Assembly (NCBI RefSeq): GCF_004342885.1
Contig: NZ_SMAB01000007.1
Location: forward strand, 1 to 64,000
Length of the DNA: 64,000 nt
Direction: 5' to 3'
Source: Tepidibacillus fermentans
Lineage (GTDB): Bacteria; Bacillota; Bacilli; Tepidibacillales; Tepidibacillaceae
The notes beneath the pieces are model-generated. The model made no database searches and was not told the origin of the DNA. It saw only the letters and a list, made by a program, of their open reading frames with translations. Position numbers and translations under genes: made by a program. Below are positions 45,906 to 55,376 of this stretch, in pieces; the first letter of the stretch is position 1, and every line of letters starts with the position of its first letter.

Positions 45906-46322
45906 ATGGGAGAAATATGGGTAGAAATTCTTCTTTTTTTATTTGGAGTTGGAATTGTTGTCCTCGCATTTTTTAAACCCAAAGACCAACAGTTGATGGA
46001 AGAAAAAATTGAAAAAATCATTGAAGATTTTACGTTTCAATTTTCTTTGGAAAATGATGAATTCATCCAAAAAATTAAAGAATCGCAACAACAATTTTTT
46101 ACAAATGTTGAGCAAAAGGTCAATCTCATAGAAGAACGATTAAATAAACTCGAAAAAAGCCAAAAAACACTTTCCCAACAAATCAATCCCAAATATCAAG
46201 AGGTGATGAGACTCTATCAAAATGGGGAAAGTATTCAGCAAATCGCACGAAAAACCAATATGGGGCAAGGAGAAGTAGAACTCGTTATTGAATTGATGAA
46301 GAAAGGGTTTTCATATGTTTAG
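45906..46322 (+). CDS. SwrB-like protein (DUF6115 family, YlxL)
   Basis: The 138-residue protein has an N-terminal membrane helix (about 4-22), a coiled coil (about 35-95) and a C-terminal helix-turn-helix-like motif (YQEVMRLYQNGESIQQIARK, then TNMGQGEVELVIELM). This layout and the position after sigD match the SwrB/DUF6115 proteins. In B. subtilis SwrB promotes assembly of the export apparatus. The ATG at 45906 is preferred over an upstream GTG at 45891. Confidence 0.75.
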   Translation: MGEIWVEILLFLFGVGIVVLAFFKPKDQQLMEEKIEKIIEDFTFQFSLENDEFIQKIKESQQQFFTNVEQKVNLIEERLNKLEKSQKTLSQQINPKYQEVMRLYQNGESIQQIARKTNMGQGEVELVIELMKKGFSYV

Positions 46323-46770
46323 AAACCGAAATTTTTTAATGGGGTTAGGAATTGGATTGATGATTAGTAGTTTCATTTTCATGATTTTACCTACAAAAAA
46401 CCAAGATGATTTTTCTACAAAAGACCAATCCAAACCATTATCTATACAAGAAATTAAAGAGGCTGCTAATAAATATGGGTACCAGTTATACACAAAGGAA
46501 GAAATAGAACAAATAAAGAACAAGAATCAAACACAGTCACAACCATATAAAGATCAAGGAACTCCCATATCTTTTAGAATTGAGAAAGGGATGTCCACCA
46601 ATGAAATTGCAGATTTGCTCTACAAGCAACGTATCATTAAAGATAAACAAGAATTCATAGAAATTCTTCAGAAGCAAGGTCTAGTAAAAGAAATTAAAGC
46701 AGGTACTTATTCTTATTCTCCAGAAATGACGATGAATGATGTAATTGTTCTAATCACGAATAAACCCTGA
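46315..46770 (+). CDS. Small MltG/YceG-like membrane protein
   Basis: The 151-residue protein has an N-terminal membrane helix (about 7-25), a polar linker, and a C-terminal segment SFRIEKGMSTNEIADLLYKQ through IKAGTYSYSPEMTMNDVIVL. That segment matches the LysM-like first domain of MltG lytic transglycosylases. The catalytic domain of MltG is absent, so it is more likely a peptidoglycan-associated or regulatory relative. It overlaps the previous gene by eight bases and is the last gene of the run. Confidence 0.7.
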   Translation: MFRNRNFLMGLGIGLMISSFIFMILPTKNQDDFSTKDQSKPLSIQEIKEAANKYGYQLYTKEEIEQIKNKNQTQSQPYKDQGTPISFRIEKGMSTNEIADLLYKQRIIKDKQEFIEILQKQGLVKEIKAGTYSYSPEMTMNDVIVLITNKP

Positions 46771-46793
46771 AACTCATCCTTGATTCTAATGTA

Positions 46794-46853
46794 TTAAGGC
46801 TTGTATGTTTCTATCAATGCGACTGGGATCGCGTTGAAACATACAAGCCTTAA
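46794..46853. terminator. Long hairpin between convergent genes
   Basis: An 18-bp perfect inverted repeat, TTAAGGCTTGTATGTTTC (46794-46811) with its complement at 46836-46853, encloses a second stem AATGCGA/TCGCGTT (46816-46822 with 46829-46835). It separates the motility operon from convergent pyc. T tracts are poor on both sides, so it may stop transcription in both directions, or stabilise both 3' ends. Confidence 0.65.
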
Positions 46854-46878
46854 CTTATAGAGATAAAAGAGGGTTTTA

Positions 46879-49800
46879 TTATTTCTGTTTAATATATTCA
46901 AACTCAATTAACAGGTCACCGATCTCAACCGTATCACCAGGTTTGACGTATACGTCTTTAATCACACCATCATAGGAGGCTTGAATCGTGGTCTCCATTT
47001 TCATCGCTTCTGTTACAACCAGGTAATCTCCTTTAGCAACCGAATCTCCTCTTTCCACCATGATTTTAACAACCTTACCCGGCATGGTTGCACCCACATG
47101 AAGGGGATTGTCTCGATCAGCCGTTCTTCGTTTTTGTATGGTGATTCCTGTACTTTGATCCCGTACAATGACTTCTCTTGGAATTCCATTTAATTCAAAA
47201 TAAATGGTTCTTGATCCATCTGATTTTAATTCGCCAATAGATGTGAGTCTGATGATTAAGGTTTTTCCTTTTTCGATTTCAACGGCAATTTTTTCTCCTG
47301 GCCGCATGCCATAGAAGAAGGTAGACGTATCTAGAATGGCCATATTACCATATTCTTTAATAAATGCTTCTTTTTCTAAGAACACTTTTGGATAAAGAGC
47401 ATAACTTAAGAGTTCTTGTTTAGAAGGCTTTCGATTGATTTTTTTTGTAAGTTCATCTTCTAATTGATCAAAATCAACAGGGGGTAACAATTCACCAGGA
47501 CGACAAGTAATATAGTCCCTCCCTTTTAAGATAATTTCCTGCAAACGTTCAGGAAAACCACCATAAGGTTGGCCGAGATAACCTTGGAAAAATTGGATGA
47601 CAGAATCAGGGAAGTCGATTTTTTCTCCTCTCTCGTAAATGTCTTGTTCCGTTAAATTGTTTTGTACCATGAATAGGGCCATATCACCAACAACTTTTGA
47701 TGAAGGAGTCACTTTAATAATATCGCCAAACATTTGGTTAACCTTAGCATACATTTCTTTCACTTCATCAAAGCGATCTCGAAGACCTAAAGAAATGGCT
47801 TGCTGTTTGAGATTGGTATATTGACCACCGGGCATTTCATATTTGTACACTTCTGCACTGCTTGATTTTAGTCCACTTTCAAAGCATCCATAATAAGGGC
47901 GAATATCTTCCCAATAGTGATCCAGTTTTTGAAGGTTATCTAAATTTAGACCTGTTTCTCGTTCACGATGCTCTAGAGCGGCAACAAGGCCATTTAATGA
48001 AGGTTGGGAGGTAAGACCTGACATGGCACTCATGGCTACATCGACAATATCTACTCCTGCTTCAATGGCTTTTAACAATGTTGCTTGCCCATTTCCACTC
48101 GTATCATGGGTATGCAAATGAATCGGAAGTGCGACTTCTTCTTTCAATGCTTTCACTAACTGATAAGCTGCGTAAGGTTTTAAAAGACCAGCCATATCTT
48201 TAATTCCAATGATATGAGCTCCCGCTTTCTCTAATTCTTTTGCCAGATTTACATAATATTGAAGGGTATATTTATTTCTCGAAGGATCAAGAATGTCACC
48301 GGTATAACAAATGGCTGCTTCGGCAATTTTACCCGTTTCTCGTACCGTTTCAATGGAAACTTTCATTCCTTCTAGCCAGTTGAGGCTATCAAAAATACGG
48401 AAAATATCAATTCCTGCCTTTGCAGATTCTTGGATAAAAGCTTTAATCACATTGTCAGGATAATTGGTATATCCTACGGCATTTGCCCCGCGAATCAACA
48501 TTTGAAAAAGAATATTTGGAATCCGTTCCCTAAGTTGATGTAGTCTTTCCCATGGGTCTTCTTTCAAAAAGCGCATACTTGCATCAAATGTAGCACCGCC
48601 CCACATTTCAAGGGAAAACAGTTCTGGTGCTAATTTGCTGGTGGCTTCTGCAATTTGTAACATATCATACGTACGCATACGGGTAGCAAAAAGGGATTGA
48701 TGGGCATCACGTAAAGTCGTATCCGTGATGAGCACCTTTTCTTGTTGTAAAATCCATTGAATGAGACCATCCACTCCCTCTTGTTCCAGCCTTTGTTTTG
48801 TACCGTAAGGGTAAGGCTCTTTAATGGAAGTATTTGGGATTCTCGGTGGATGAAAGATTGGTTTTTTCTCCTTTTTTGGTAATCCTTCGAATCCATTGAC
48901 TGTGATGTGGCCGATATAAGAAAGAAGTTTCGTTGCCCGATCTTGCCGTTTTGGTAAGATGAATAATTCAGGATGTGCATCAATAAAGGAAGTATCATAA
49001 TCTCCTTTTAAAAACGCCGGGTTTTGGACCAAGTTTTCCAAAAACAAGATGTTTGTTTTTACTCCTCGAATGCGAAACTCCCGCAACGTACGAAGCATTT
49101 TCTTTGCTGCTTGATCAAAAGTATTGGCATAAGTTGATACCTTGACAATAAGAGAGTCATAATAAGGAGTAATTTCTGAACCAGCAAAACCATTGCCTGC
49201 ATCAAGGCGTACTCCAAATCCACTAGCCGAACGATAGGCTACAATTCGTCCTGTATCAGGTAAAAATCCTTTCTCTGGATCTTCTGTGGTGATGCGGCAT
49301 TGAATAGCATATCCTTTTTTCTCAATTGCATCTTGAGAAAAGATCCCAATTTCCTCACTATCTAATGCGTATCCTTCGGCTATCCTAATTTGGGCTTGGA
49401 CAATATCGATGCCAGTAATCAACTCACTAATGGTATGCTCTACTTGAATTCTCGGATTAACCTCAATAAAATAAAAATTTTCATCAGGTGTTACCAAGAA
49501 TTCAACGGTTCCTGCATTCACATAATTCGCCTTTTTCATCAATTTTAAAGCTGCATCATAAATTTGATTTTTTAAACGTTCAGATAGGGTTAAAGCTGGG
49601 GCCACTTCTACCACTTTTTGATGGCGTCGTTGGACAGAACAATCCCGTTCAAATAAATGAACAGCATGACCATATTTGTCAGCAAGTACTTGCACTTCAA
49701 TATGTTTTGGTTTTTCTAAATATTTTTCAATATAGACTTCTGGATGGCCAAAAGCTAAACGGGCTTCGGAACGGGCTCTTTCAATGGCTTCTGCCAATTC

Positions 49801-50343
49801 TTCTTGATTGTGAACAATCCTCATTCCTCGGCCGCCGCCACCTAATGCAGCTTTGACCATAATGGGATAACCGTGTTCTTTCGCAAAGAAAATAGCATCT
49901 TGTAAATGTTCAATGGGTTGTTCTGTACCTGGGACCACTGGAATACCAGCTTCTATCGCCATTTGTCTTGCTTTGACTTTATCGCCGAACATTTGAATAT
50001 GTTCTGGTTTTGGACCAATAAAAGCAATGCCCTCTTCTTCACAACGACGGGCAAACTCCGCATTTTCTGATAGAAATCCATACCCTGGATGAATCGCATC
50101 GACATCATGCCGCTTAGCGATTTCAAGAATCCCATCAATGTCGAGGTATGCTTCGACGGGACCTTTCCCTTTTCCCACTAAATAGGCTTCATCTGCTTTA
50201 AAACGATGAAGAGAAACACTATCTTCCTCTGAATAAATGGCAACGGTGCGAATATTTAATTCAGTACATGCACGAAAAATACGAATAGCTATTTCGCCAC
50301 GATTAGCCACAAGAACTTTACGAAACTGCCGAACTTCATTCAT
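46879..50343 (-). CDS. pyc: Pyruvate carboxylase
   Basis: This biotin enzyme makes oxaloacetate from pyruvate, refilling the TCA cycle. Its 1154 residues hold, in order, biotin carboxylase (VLVANRGEIAIRIFRACTEL, GGGGRGMRIV, RDCSVQRRHQKVVEVAPA), the carboxyltransferase domain (TDTTLRDAHQSLFATRMRT), the allosteric PC tetramerisation region, and the biotin carrier domain with Lys1115 in TEAMKMETT. The length matches B. subtilis PycA (about 1150). GAAGGGAG precedes the ATG. It lies between motility genes and rpsB, where B. subtilis has no such gene. Base composition looks somewhat more GC-rich than its neighbours. Confidence 0.97.
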   Translation of the reverse strand: MNEVRQFRKVLVANRGEIAIRIFRACTELNIRTVAIYSEEDSVSLHRFKADEAYLVGKGKGPVEAYLDIDGILEIAKRHDVDAIHPGYGFLSENAEFARRCEEEGIAFIGPKPEHIQMFGDKVKARQMAIEAGIPVVPGTEQPIEHLQDAIFFAKEHGYPIMVKAALGGGGRGMRIVHNQEELAEAIERARSEARLAFGHPEVYIEKYLEKPKHIEVQVLADKYGHAVHLFERDCSVQRRHQKVVEVAPALTLSERLKNQIYDAALKLMKKANYVNAGTVEFLVTPDENFYFIEVNPRIQVEHTISELITGIDIVQAQIRIAEGYALDSEEIGIFSQDAIEKKGYAIQCRITTEDPEKGFLPDTGRIVAYRSASGFGVRLDAGNGFAGSEITPYYDSLIVKVSTYANTFDQAAKKMLRTLREFRIRGVKTNILFLENLVQNPAFLKGDYDTSFIDAHPELFILPKRQDRATKLLSYIGHITVNGFEGLPKKEKKPIFHPPRIPNTSIKEPYPYGTKQRLEQEGVDGLIQWILQQEKVLITDTTLRDAHQSLFATRMRTYDMLQIAEATSKLAPELFSLEMWGGATFDASMRFLKEDPWERLHQLRERIPNILFQMLIRGANAVGYTNYPDNVIKAFIQESAKAGIDIFRIFDSLNWLEGMKVSIETVRETGKIAEAAICYTGDILDPSRNKYTLQYYVNLAKELEKAGAHIIGIKDMAGLLKPYAAYQLVKALKEEVALPIHLHTHDTSGNGQATLLKAIEAGVDIVDVAMSAMSGLTSQPSLNGLVAALEHRERETGLNLDNLQKLDHYWEDIRPYYGCFESGLKSSSAEVYKYEMPGGQYTNLKQQAISLGLRDRFDEVKEMYAKVNQMFGDIIKVTPSSKVVGDMALFMVQNNLTEQDIYERGEKIDFPDSVIQFFQGYLGQPYGGFPERLQEIILKGRDYITCRPGELLPPVDFDQLEDELTKKINRKPSKQELLSYALYPKVFLEKEAFIKEYGNMAILDTSTFFYGMRPGEKIAVEIEKGKTLIIRLTSIGELKSDGSRTIYFELNGIPREVIVRDQSTGITIQKRRTADRDNPLHVGATMPGKVVKIMVERGDSVAKGDYLVVTEAMKMETTIQASYDGVIKDVYVKPGDTVEIGDLLIEFEYIKQK

Positions 50344-50575
50344 GATTCATTCTCCCTTCATATGCTAGTAAAGTTTTATCCTTTTTTAATTCATTAATAT
50401 ACCACAATTAATTGAATATTTTGAAGGGGAAAAGATGTATAAAAATAAATGAAAGCGTATTAATAAGAATTTTTTAACAAATTAATTAATGATGCATAAG
50501 ATCGAATTTCTCGATTGGGATTTGAGTCTGTGAACATACGAATTATCGATTATTGCTTGTTTTTGTTCTATATAG

Positions 50576-50604
50576 TTGCATCCAATAAGTAGATATGGTA
50601 TAGT
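50576..50604 (+). promoter_or_regulatory. Sigma-A promoter for rpsB
   Basis: TTGCAT (50576-50581), a 17-bp spacer, and TATAGT (50599-50604), preceded by TG at the extended -10 position. It lies about 110 bases before the rpsB start and leaves a long leader. Confidence 0.8.
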
Positions 50605-50610
50605 ATTTGT

Positions 50611-50700
50611 CGGTGTTAAATAACACACGTTTACGAATTTAATGATCGGTGCTTATGTAGATAAGTCATCATTAAAGATGAGGTAAGCGGAGGAAAACAA
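50611..50700 (+). other. Structured 5' leader of rpsB
   Basis: The leader can form consecutive small hairpins: GTGTT/AACAC (about 50613-50626), CTTAT/ATAAG (about 50652-50666) and CATC/GATG (about 50668-50681), followed by the ribosome site AAAGGAGG. Ribosomal protein leaders often mediate autoregulation; whether this one does is inference. Upstream, 50344-50575 shows no gene. Confidence 0.45.
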
Positions 50701-50719
50701 CCAAAGGAGGAAGAAAAAC

Positions 50720-51418
50720 ATGGCAGTAATTTCAATGAAACAATTGCTTGAAGCAGGCGTTCATTTTGGACATCAAACACGTCGTTGGAATCCCAAAATG
50801 GCTCGCTATATCTTCACGGAAAGAAATGGGATCTATATTATTGATTTGCAAAAAACGGTAAAGAAAGTAGAAGAAGCGTATAATTTTATTCGTGAAGTTG
50901 CCGCTTCAGGGAAAAGTATCCTTTTTGTAGGTACAAAAAAACAAGCACAAGATTCTGTAAAAGAAGAAGCAGAACGTTCCGGTAGCTTTTATATTAACCA
51001 ACGTTGGTTAGGAGGAACATTAACCAACTTTGCTACCATTCAAAAACGAATTGAACGATTAAAAGAATTAGAAACTATGGAAGTCGATGGAACATTTGAT
51101 GTTCTACCAAAGAAAGAAGTTATCATTCTTAAAAAAGAAAAAGAGCGTCTTGAAAAGTTCTTAGGCGGTATTAAAGAAATGAAAGAACTTCCTGGTGCGT
51201 TGTTCGTTATTGATCCTCGCAAAGAGCGTATCGCTGTTGCAGAAGCTCGAAAATTAGATATCCCAATCGTTGCCATTGTTGATACGAATTGTGATCCGGA
51301 TGAAGTGGATTATGTAATTCCTGGTAATGACGATGCAATTCGAGCAGTAAAGCTATTAACTGAAAAAATGGCAGATGCGATCCTTGAAGGGAAACAAGGG
51401 GAACAAACTATCGCGTAA
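50720..51418 (+). CDS. rpsB: 30S ribosomal protein S2
   Basis: The 232-residue S2 begins [20 protein letters not shown] and contains [45 protein letters not shown] and [20 protein letters not shown]. It is the first gene of the rpsB-tsf unit. AAAGGAGG is well placed. Confidence 0.98.
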   Translation: MAVISMKQLLEAGVHFGHQTRRWNPKMARYIFTERNGIYIIDLQKTVKKVEEAYNFIREVAASGKSILFVGTKKQAQDSVKEEAERSGSFYINQRWLGGTLTNFATIQKRIERLKELETMEVDGTFDVLPKKEVIILKKEKERLEKFLGGIKEMKELPGALFVIDPRKERIAVAEARKLDIPIVAIVDTNCDPDEVDYVIPGNDDAIRAVKLLTEKMADAILEGKQGEQTIA

Positions 51419-51427
51419 GTCATCAAT

Positions 51428-51470
51428 AAGGGTGGCCTAAGGGTAAGATACCCTTACCACCCCTTTTATA
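51428..51470 (+). terminator. Attenuator-like hairpin between rpsB and tsf
   Basis: GGGTGG pairs with CCACCC and TAAGGGTA with TACCCTTA around AGA (51430-51461), followed by CCTTTTATATTT. A partial terminator here would lower tsf relative to rpsB; the T tract is moderate. Confidence 0.6.
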
Positions 51471-51570
51471 TTTAACGATAACAAATTTATATGAGCTTTC
51501 AATTGATTTCATTACATAGTAACTCTTTAAATGGTTCATACTTATTGGAAAAATTGAAGGAGGAATAAAG

Positions 51571-52221
51571 ATGGAAATTAAAGCATCAGCTGTTAAAGAA
51601 CTTCGTGAAAAAACTGGCGCAGGAATGATGGATTGTAAAAAAGCACTAACTGAAGCAAATGGCGATATGGAAAAAGCGATTGAAATTCTTCGTGAAAAAG
51701 GAATTGCATCTGCTGCTAAAAAGGCTGGCCGTATTGCAGCAGAAGGTATTGTTGAATCATACATTCATGGTGGTGGACGTATCGGCGTTCTTGTAGAAGT
51801 AAATTGTGAAACAGATTTCGTGGCAAAGACGAATGAATTTAAAACCTTTGTTCGTGATGTTGCTATGCATATTGCAGCAACAAATCCAAAATACATTGCT
51901 CGTGAAGAGGTACCTCAAGAGGAGATCGAAAAAGAGCGTCAGATTTTAACTCAACAAGCTTTAAATGAAGGAAAACCTGAAAAGATCGTTGAAAAAATGG
52001 TTGAAGGACGTTTAGAGAAATTCTATAAAGAAATTTGTCTCTTGGAGCAACCATTTGTGAAAGATCCCGACAAAACGATTGATCAATTAGTAAAAGAGCA
52101 AATCGCTAAAATTGGCGAAAATATTAATATTCGTCGTTTCGTTCGTTTCGAATTAGGGGAAGGATTAGAAAAAAGGGTAGACAATTTCGTTGAAGAAGTT
52201 ATGTCACAGGCTAAAATGTAA
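51571..52221 (+). CDS. tsf: Elongation factor Ts, short form
   Basis: EF-Ts exchanges GDP on EF-Tu. The N-terminal UBA-like domain ([20 protein letters not shown]) and the conserved C-terminal part ([20 protein letters not shown], then [20 protein letters not shown]) are intact. The protein has only 216 residues against 293 in B. subtilis. The missing part lies between residues about 65 and 75, removing one of the two repeated core subdomains. Such short forms, like that of Thermus, are known to work as dimers. GAAGGAGG precedes the ATG. Confidence 0.96.
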   Translation: MEIKASAVKELREKTGAGMMDCKKALTEANGDMEKAIEILREKGIASAAKKAGRIAAEGIVESYIHGGGRIGVLVEVNCETDFVAKTNEFKTFVRDVAMHIAATNPKYIAREEVPQEEIEKERQILTQQALNEGKPEKIVEKMVEGRLEKFYKEICLLEQPFVKDPDKTIDQLVKEQIAKIGENINIRRFVRFELGEGLEKRVDNFVEEVMSQAKM

Positions 52222-52254
52222 TCTTGCTTCAATTGACTGTATACATTTTAATTA

Positions 52255-52286
52255 AAATAGGGTACACATTGTGTCCCTATTTTTTT
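52255..52286 (+). terminator. Intrinsic terminator after tsf
   Basis: AAATAGGG (52255-52262) pairs with CCCTATTT (52275-52282), with inner ACAC/GTGT pairing, followed by a T run. Confidence 0.92.
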
Positions 52287-52308
52287 AAAGTTAAGACCAC
52301 GTTGTTTT

Positions 52309-52337
52309 TTGATTAGAAAAAAATTATCTAATATATT
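52309..52337 (+). promoter_or_regulatory. Sigma-A promoter for pyrH-frr
   Basis: TTGATT (52309-52314), a 17-bp spacer and TATATT (52332-52337), placed between the tsf terminator and the pyrH start. Confidence 0.65.
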
Positions 52338-52426
52338 CTGGTTTTCTAAATTTTTTACTAGGCAAATTTGTCCTTTTTAGGCAGGAAAACGAATACAATT
52401 GTAGAATAAAGAACGGGGGCTATTAA

Positions 52427-53151
<725 letters not shown>

Positions 53152-53152
<1 letters not shown>

Positions 53153-53709
53153 TGCCTCAAACCATTAAAAAAAATGTAGATGAAAAAATGAGTAAAGCCA
53201 TTGTTAGTTTAAAGAAGGATCTTGCAAGTGTAAGAGCTGGAAGAGCCAATCCATCTTTACTTGACAAAGTTCATGTCGAATATTATGGTACATCAACTCC
53301 AATCAATCAATTAGCAAATATCTCAGCTCCAGATCCACGTACACTAGTGATCCAACCTTGGGATAAAAGCGTAATTGGAGAAATTGAAAAAGCTATTTTA
53401 AAATCCGATCTTGGACTTACCCCAACAAATGATGGAATTGTGATTCGGATAACAATACCACAATTAACTGAAGAAAGAAGAAAAGATCTTGTTAAAGTTG
53501 TGAAAAAAATGGGAGAAGAAAGTAAAGTAGCGATTCGAAATATTCGTCGTGATGGAAATGATGATTTGAAAAAGCTTGAGAAAAATGGTGATATATCTGA
53601 AGACGAACTTCGACGAACCCAAGAAGAAATTCAAAAATTAACAGATAAATATATTGCTGAAGTCGATACAATCGTAAGTGTAAAAGAAAAAGAAATCATG
53701 GAAGTATAA
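53152..53709 (+). CDS. frr: Ribosome recycling factor
   Basis: RRF splits post-termination ribosomes together with EF-G. The 185-residue protein has [40 protein letters not shown], and the typical long helices around [19 protein letters not shown]. Its start overlaps the pyrH stop by one base and a terminator follows. Confidence 0.98.
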
Positions 53710-53713
53710 TTTT

Positions 53714-53741
53714 TCCCCCCTTACATGAGGGGGGATTTTTT
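53714..53741 (+). terminator. Intrinsic terminator after frr
   Basis: TCCCCCC (53714-53720) pairs with GGGGGGA (53729-53735), with T runs on both sides. It lies immediately before the uppS ribosome site region, so uppS may depend on read-through or its own promoter. Confidence 0.9.
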
Positions 53742-53775
53742 CAAATGCCTTGTTTTAGGAGATGGAGGATCGTTC

Positions 53776-54546
53776 ATGTTTAAAGGACTTTTTCAAAATA
53801 CAAAAAATAATTCCACAAAAATAGTAAATATTGAAGATCTAAACCCTTTCAATATACCGAAACATGTAGCAATTATTATGGATGGAAATGGTAGATGGGC
53901 AAAAGGAAAAGGATTGCCAAGAATCGCAGGACATCGTGCTGGAATGGAGGCAATTAAAAGAGTTGCTAAAGCGGCAAATAAAGTAGGGGTTGAAATTGTC
54001 ACATTATTTGCTTTTTCGACTGAAAATTGGAAAAGACCTGAAAATGAAGTGAATTTTTTAATGGGTCTTCCTCAAGAATTTCTTCTAAAGGAAATCGATG
54101 AATTAAACGAGCAAAATGTTCAAGTAAAAATTATGGGCTTTGATGAAAATTTACCGGAACATACAATTAAGGCAGTACGTGAGGCAGAGAGAAGAACAGA
54201 AAAGAATACAGGCCTTATTCTTAATTTCGCTTTGAATTATGGTAGTCGACATGAAATTGTTCATGCCACAAAATCAATTGTTCATGACGTTCTAGAAGGA
54301 AAAATCACTGAACAGCAAATTGATGAGAGGCTTCTTGGACAATATTTATTAACAAAGAATTATCCGGATCCTGATTTACTGATCCGCACAAGCGGTGAAT
54401 TGCGATTAAGTAATTTTTTGTTATGGCAAATGGCTTACACAGAACTCTATTTTACATCAGCTTTCTGGCCAGAATTTAATGAACAACATTTCATAGAAGC
54501 CATTTATGATTACCAACAAAGGGGTCGAAGGTTTGGGGCAATCTAA
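53776..54546 (+). CDS. uppS: Undecaprenyl diphosphate synthase (isoprenyl transferase)
   Basis: UppS makes the C55 lipid carrier for cell-wall synthesis. It is a cis-prenyltransferase with catalytic Asp36 (AIIMDGNGRWAKGKG), GHRAGMEAIKR, FAFSTENWKRP and the C-terminal DLLIRTSGELRLSNFLLWQM followed by AYTEL. The ATG at 53776 after GATGGAGG gives 256 residues; the frame upstream runs through the frr terminator and is not used. Confidence 0.97.
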   Translation: MFKGLFQNTKNNSTKIVNIEDLNPFNIPKHVAIIMDGNGRWAKGKGLPRIAGHRAGMEAIKRVAKAANKVGVEIVTLFAFSTENWKRPENEVNFLMGLPQEFLLKEIDELNEQNVQVKIMGFDENLPEHTIKAVREAERRTEKNTGLILNFALNYGSRHEIVHATKSIVHDVLEGKITEQQIDERLLGQYLLTKNYPDPDLLIRTSGELRLSNFLLWQMAYTELYFTSAFWPEFNEQHFIEAIYDYQQRGRRFGAI

Positions 54547-54558
54547 GGGAGTGTTACG

Positions 54559-55350
54559 ATGAAAAAAAGAATCATAACCGGATTAGTAGGTGGAATTGGT
54601 TTCTTATATTTAGTTTTTCTCGGGGGTGTCCCTTATTCGTTATTTATTCTTGTATTGGCCACAATAGGCTATTATGAATTTCTTAAAATGAATCATACGA
54701 ATTTTTTTTCAATTCAAGGTATTCTAGGGTTATTGTCCGTTATTGCTATTATTCTCGGCCTTAATCCGATAGTTCCTTTTTTTGAGCGTTTATCTATTTT
54801 ACATATATTCATAATTAGTCTCTGGATATTTCTAGCTTTCGTTGTCTTTGTAAAAAATGAGATTACTTTTGACCAGATTTCTATCCTTTTAGTTGGAGCA
54901 ATTTATGTTTCTTTTGGCTTTGGTTTTATGTTGAAGGCAAGATTGATTGAAAATGGGTTTGCCTTAACCTTATTTGTATTAATTACAACCTGGGCATCCG
55001 ATTCAGGAGCTTATTTTAGCGGACGATTTTTTGGGAAAAATAAACTTTGGCCAGAAATTAGCCCGAAAAAGACAATTGAAGGTTCAATCGGAGGCATATT
55101 GTTGGCGATCGTTGCTGGGTTATTGATGAATCAAATCTTACATTTTACGAGTATAATGACTACAGTGGTCTTAGCGAGTATACTTGTATCTATCGTAGGG
55201 CAAATTGGAGACTTAGTTGAATCAGCATTAAAACGTTCAAAAGGAGTTAAAGACTCTGGTAATTTATTACCTGGACACGGTGGTGTTTTAGATCGATTTG
55301 ATAGCCTCATTTTTACCTTCCCAATATTGTTTCTACTCTTTAATTTGTAA
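54559..55350 (+). CDS. cdsA: Phosphatidate cytidylyltransferase
   Basis: CdsA makes CDP-diacylglycerol for phospholipids. It is a 263-residue multi-pass membrane protein with the signature SDSGAYFSGRFFGKNKLWPE, SPKKTIEGSIGG and the C-terminal GNLLPGHGGVLDRFDSLIFT. GGGAG lies upstream of the ATG, 12 bases after uppS. Confidence 0.96.
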   Translation: MKKRIITGLVGGIGFLYLVFLGGVPYSLFILVLATIGYYEFLKMNHTNFFSIQGILGLLSVIAIILGLNPIVPFFERLSILHIFIISLWIFLAFVVFVKNEITFDQISILLVGAIYVSFGFGFMLKARLIENGFALTLFVLITTWASDSGAYFSGRFFGKNKLWPEISPKKTIEGSIGGILLAIVAGLLMNQILHFTSIMTTVVLASILVSIVGQIGDLVESALKRSKGVKDSGNLLPGHGGVLDRFDSLIFTFPILFLLFNL

Positions 55351-55376
55351 GATTCCTATTCCTTGAGGTGATTATC

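Noticed and set aside
48630-48998. 122-codon minus-strand open frame within pyc
   Set aside because: It lies in a different frame of the same strand as pyc and overlaps the conserved carboxyltransferase domain.
53725-53775. N-terminal extension of UppS
   Set aside because: It would be read through the frr terminator hairpin; the ATG at 53776 has its own ribosome site.
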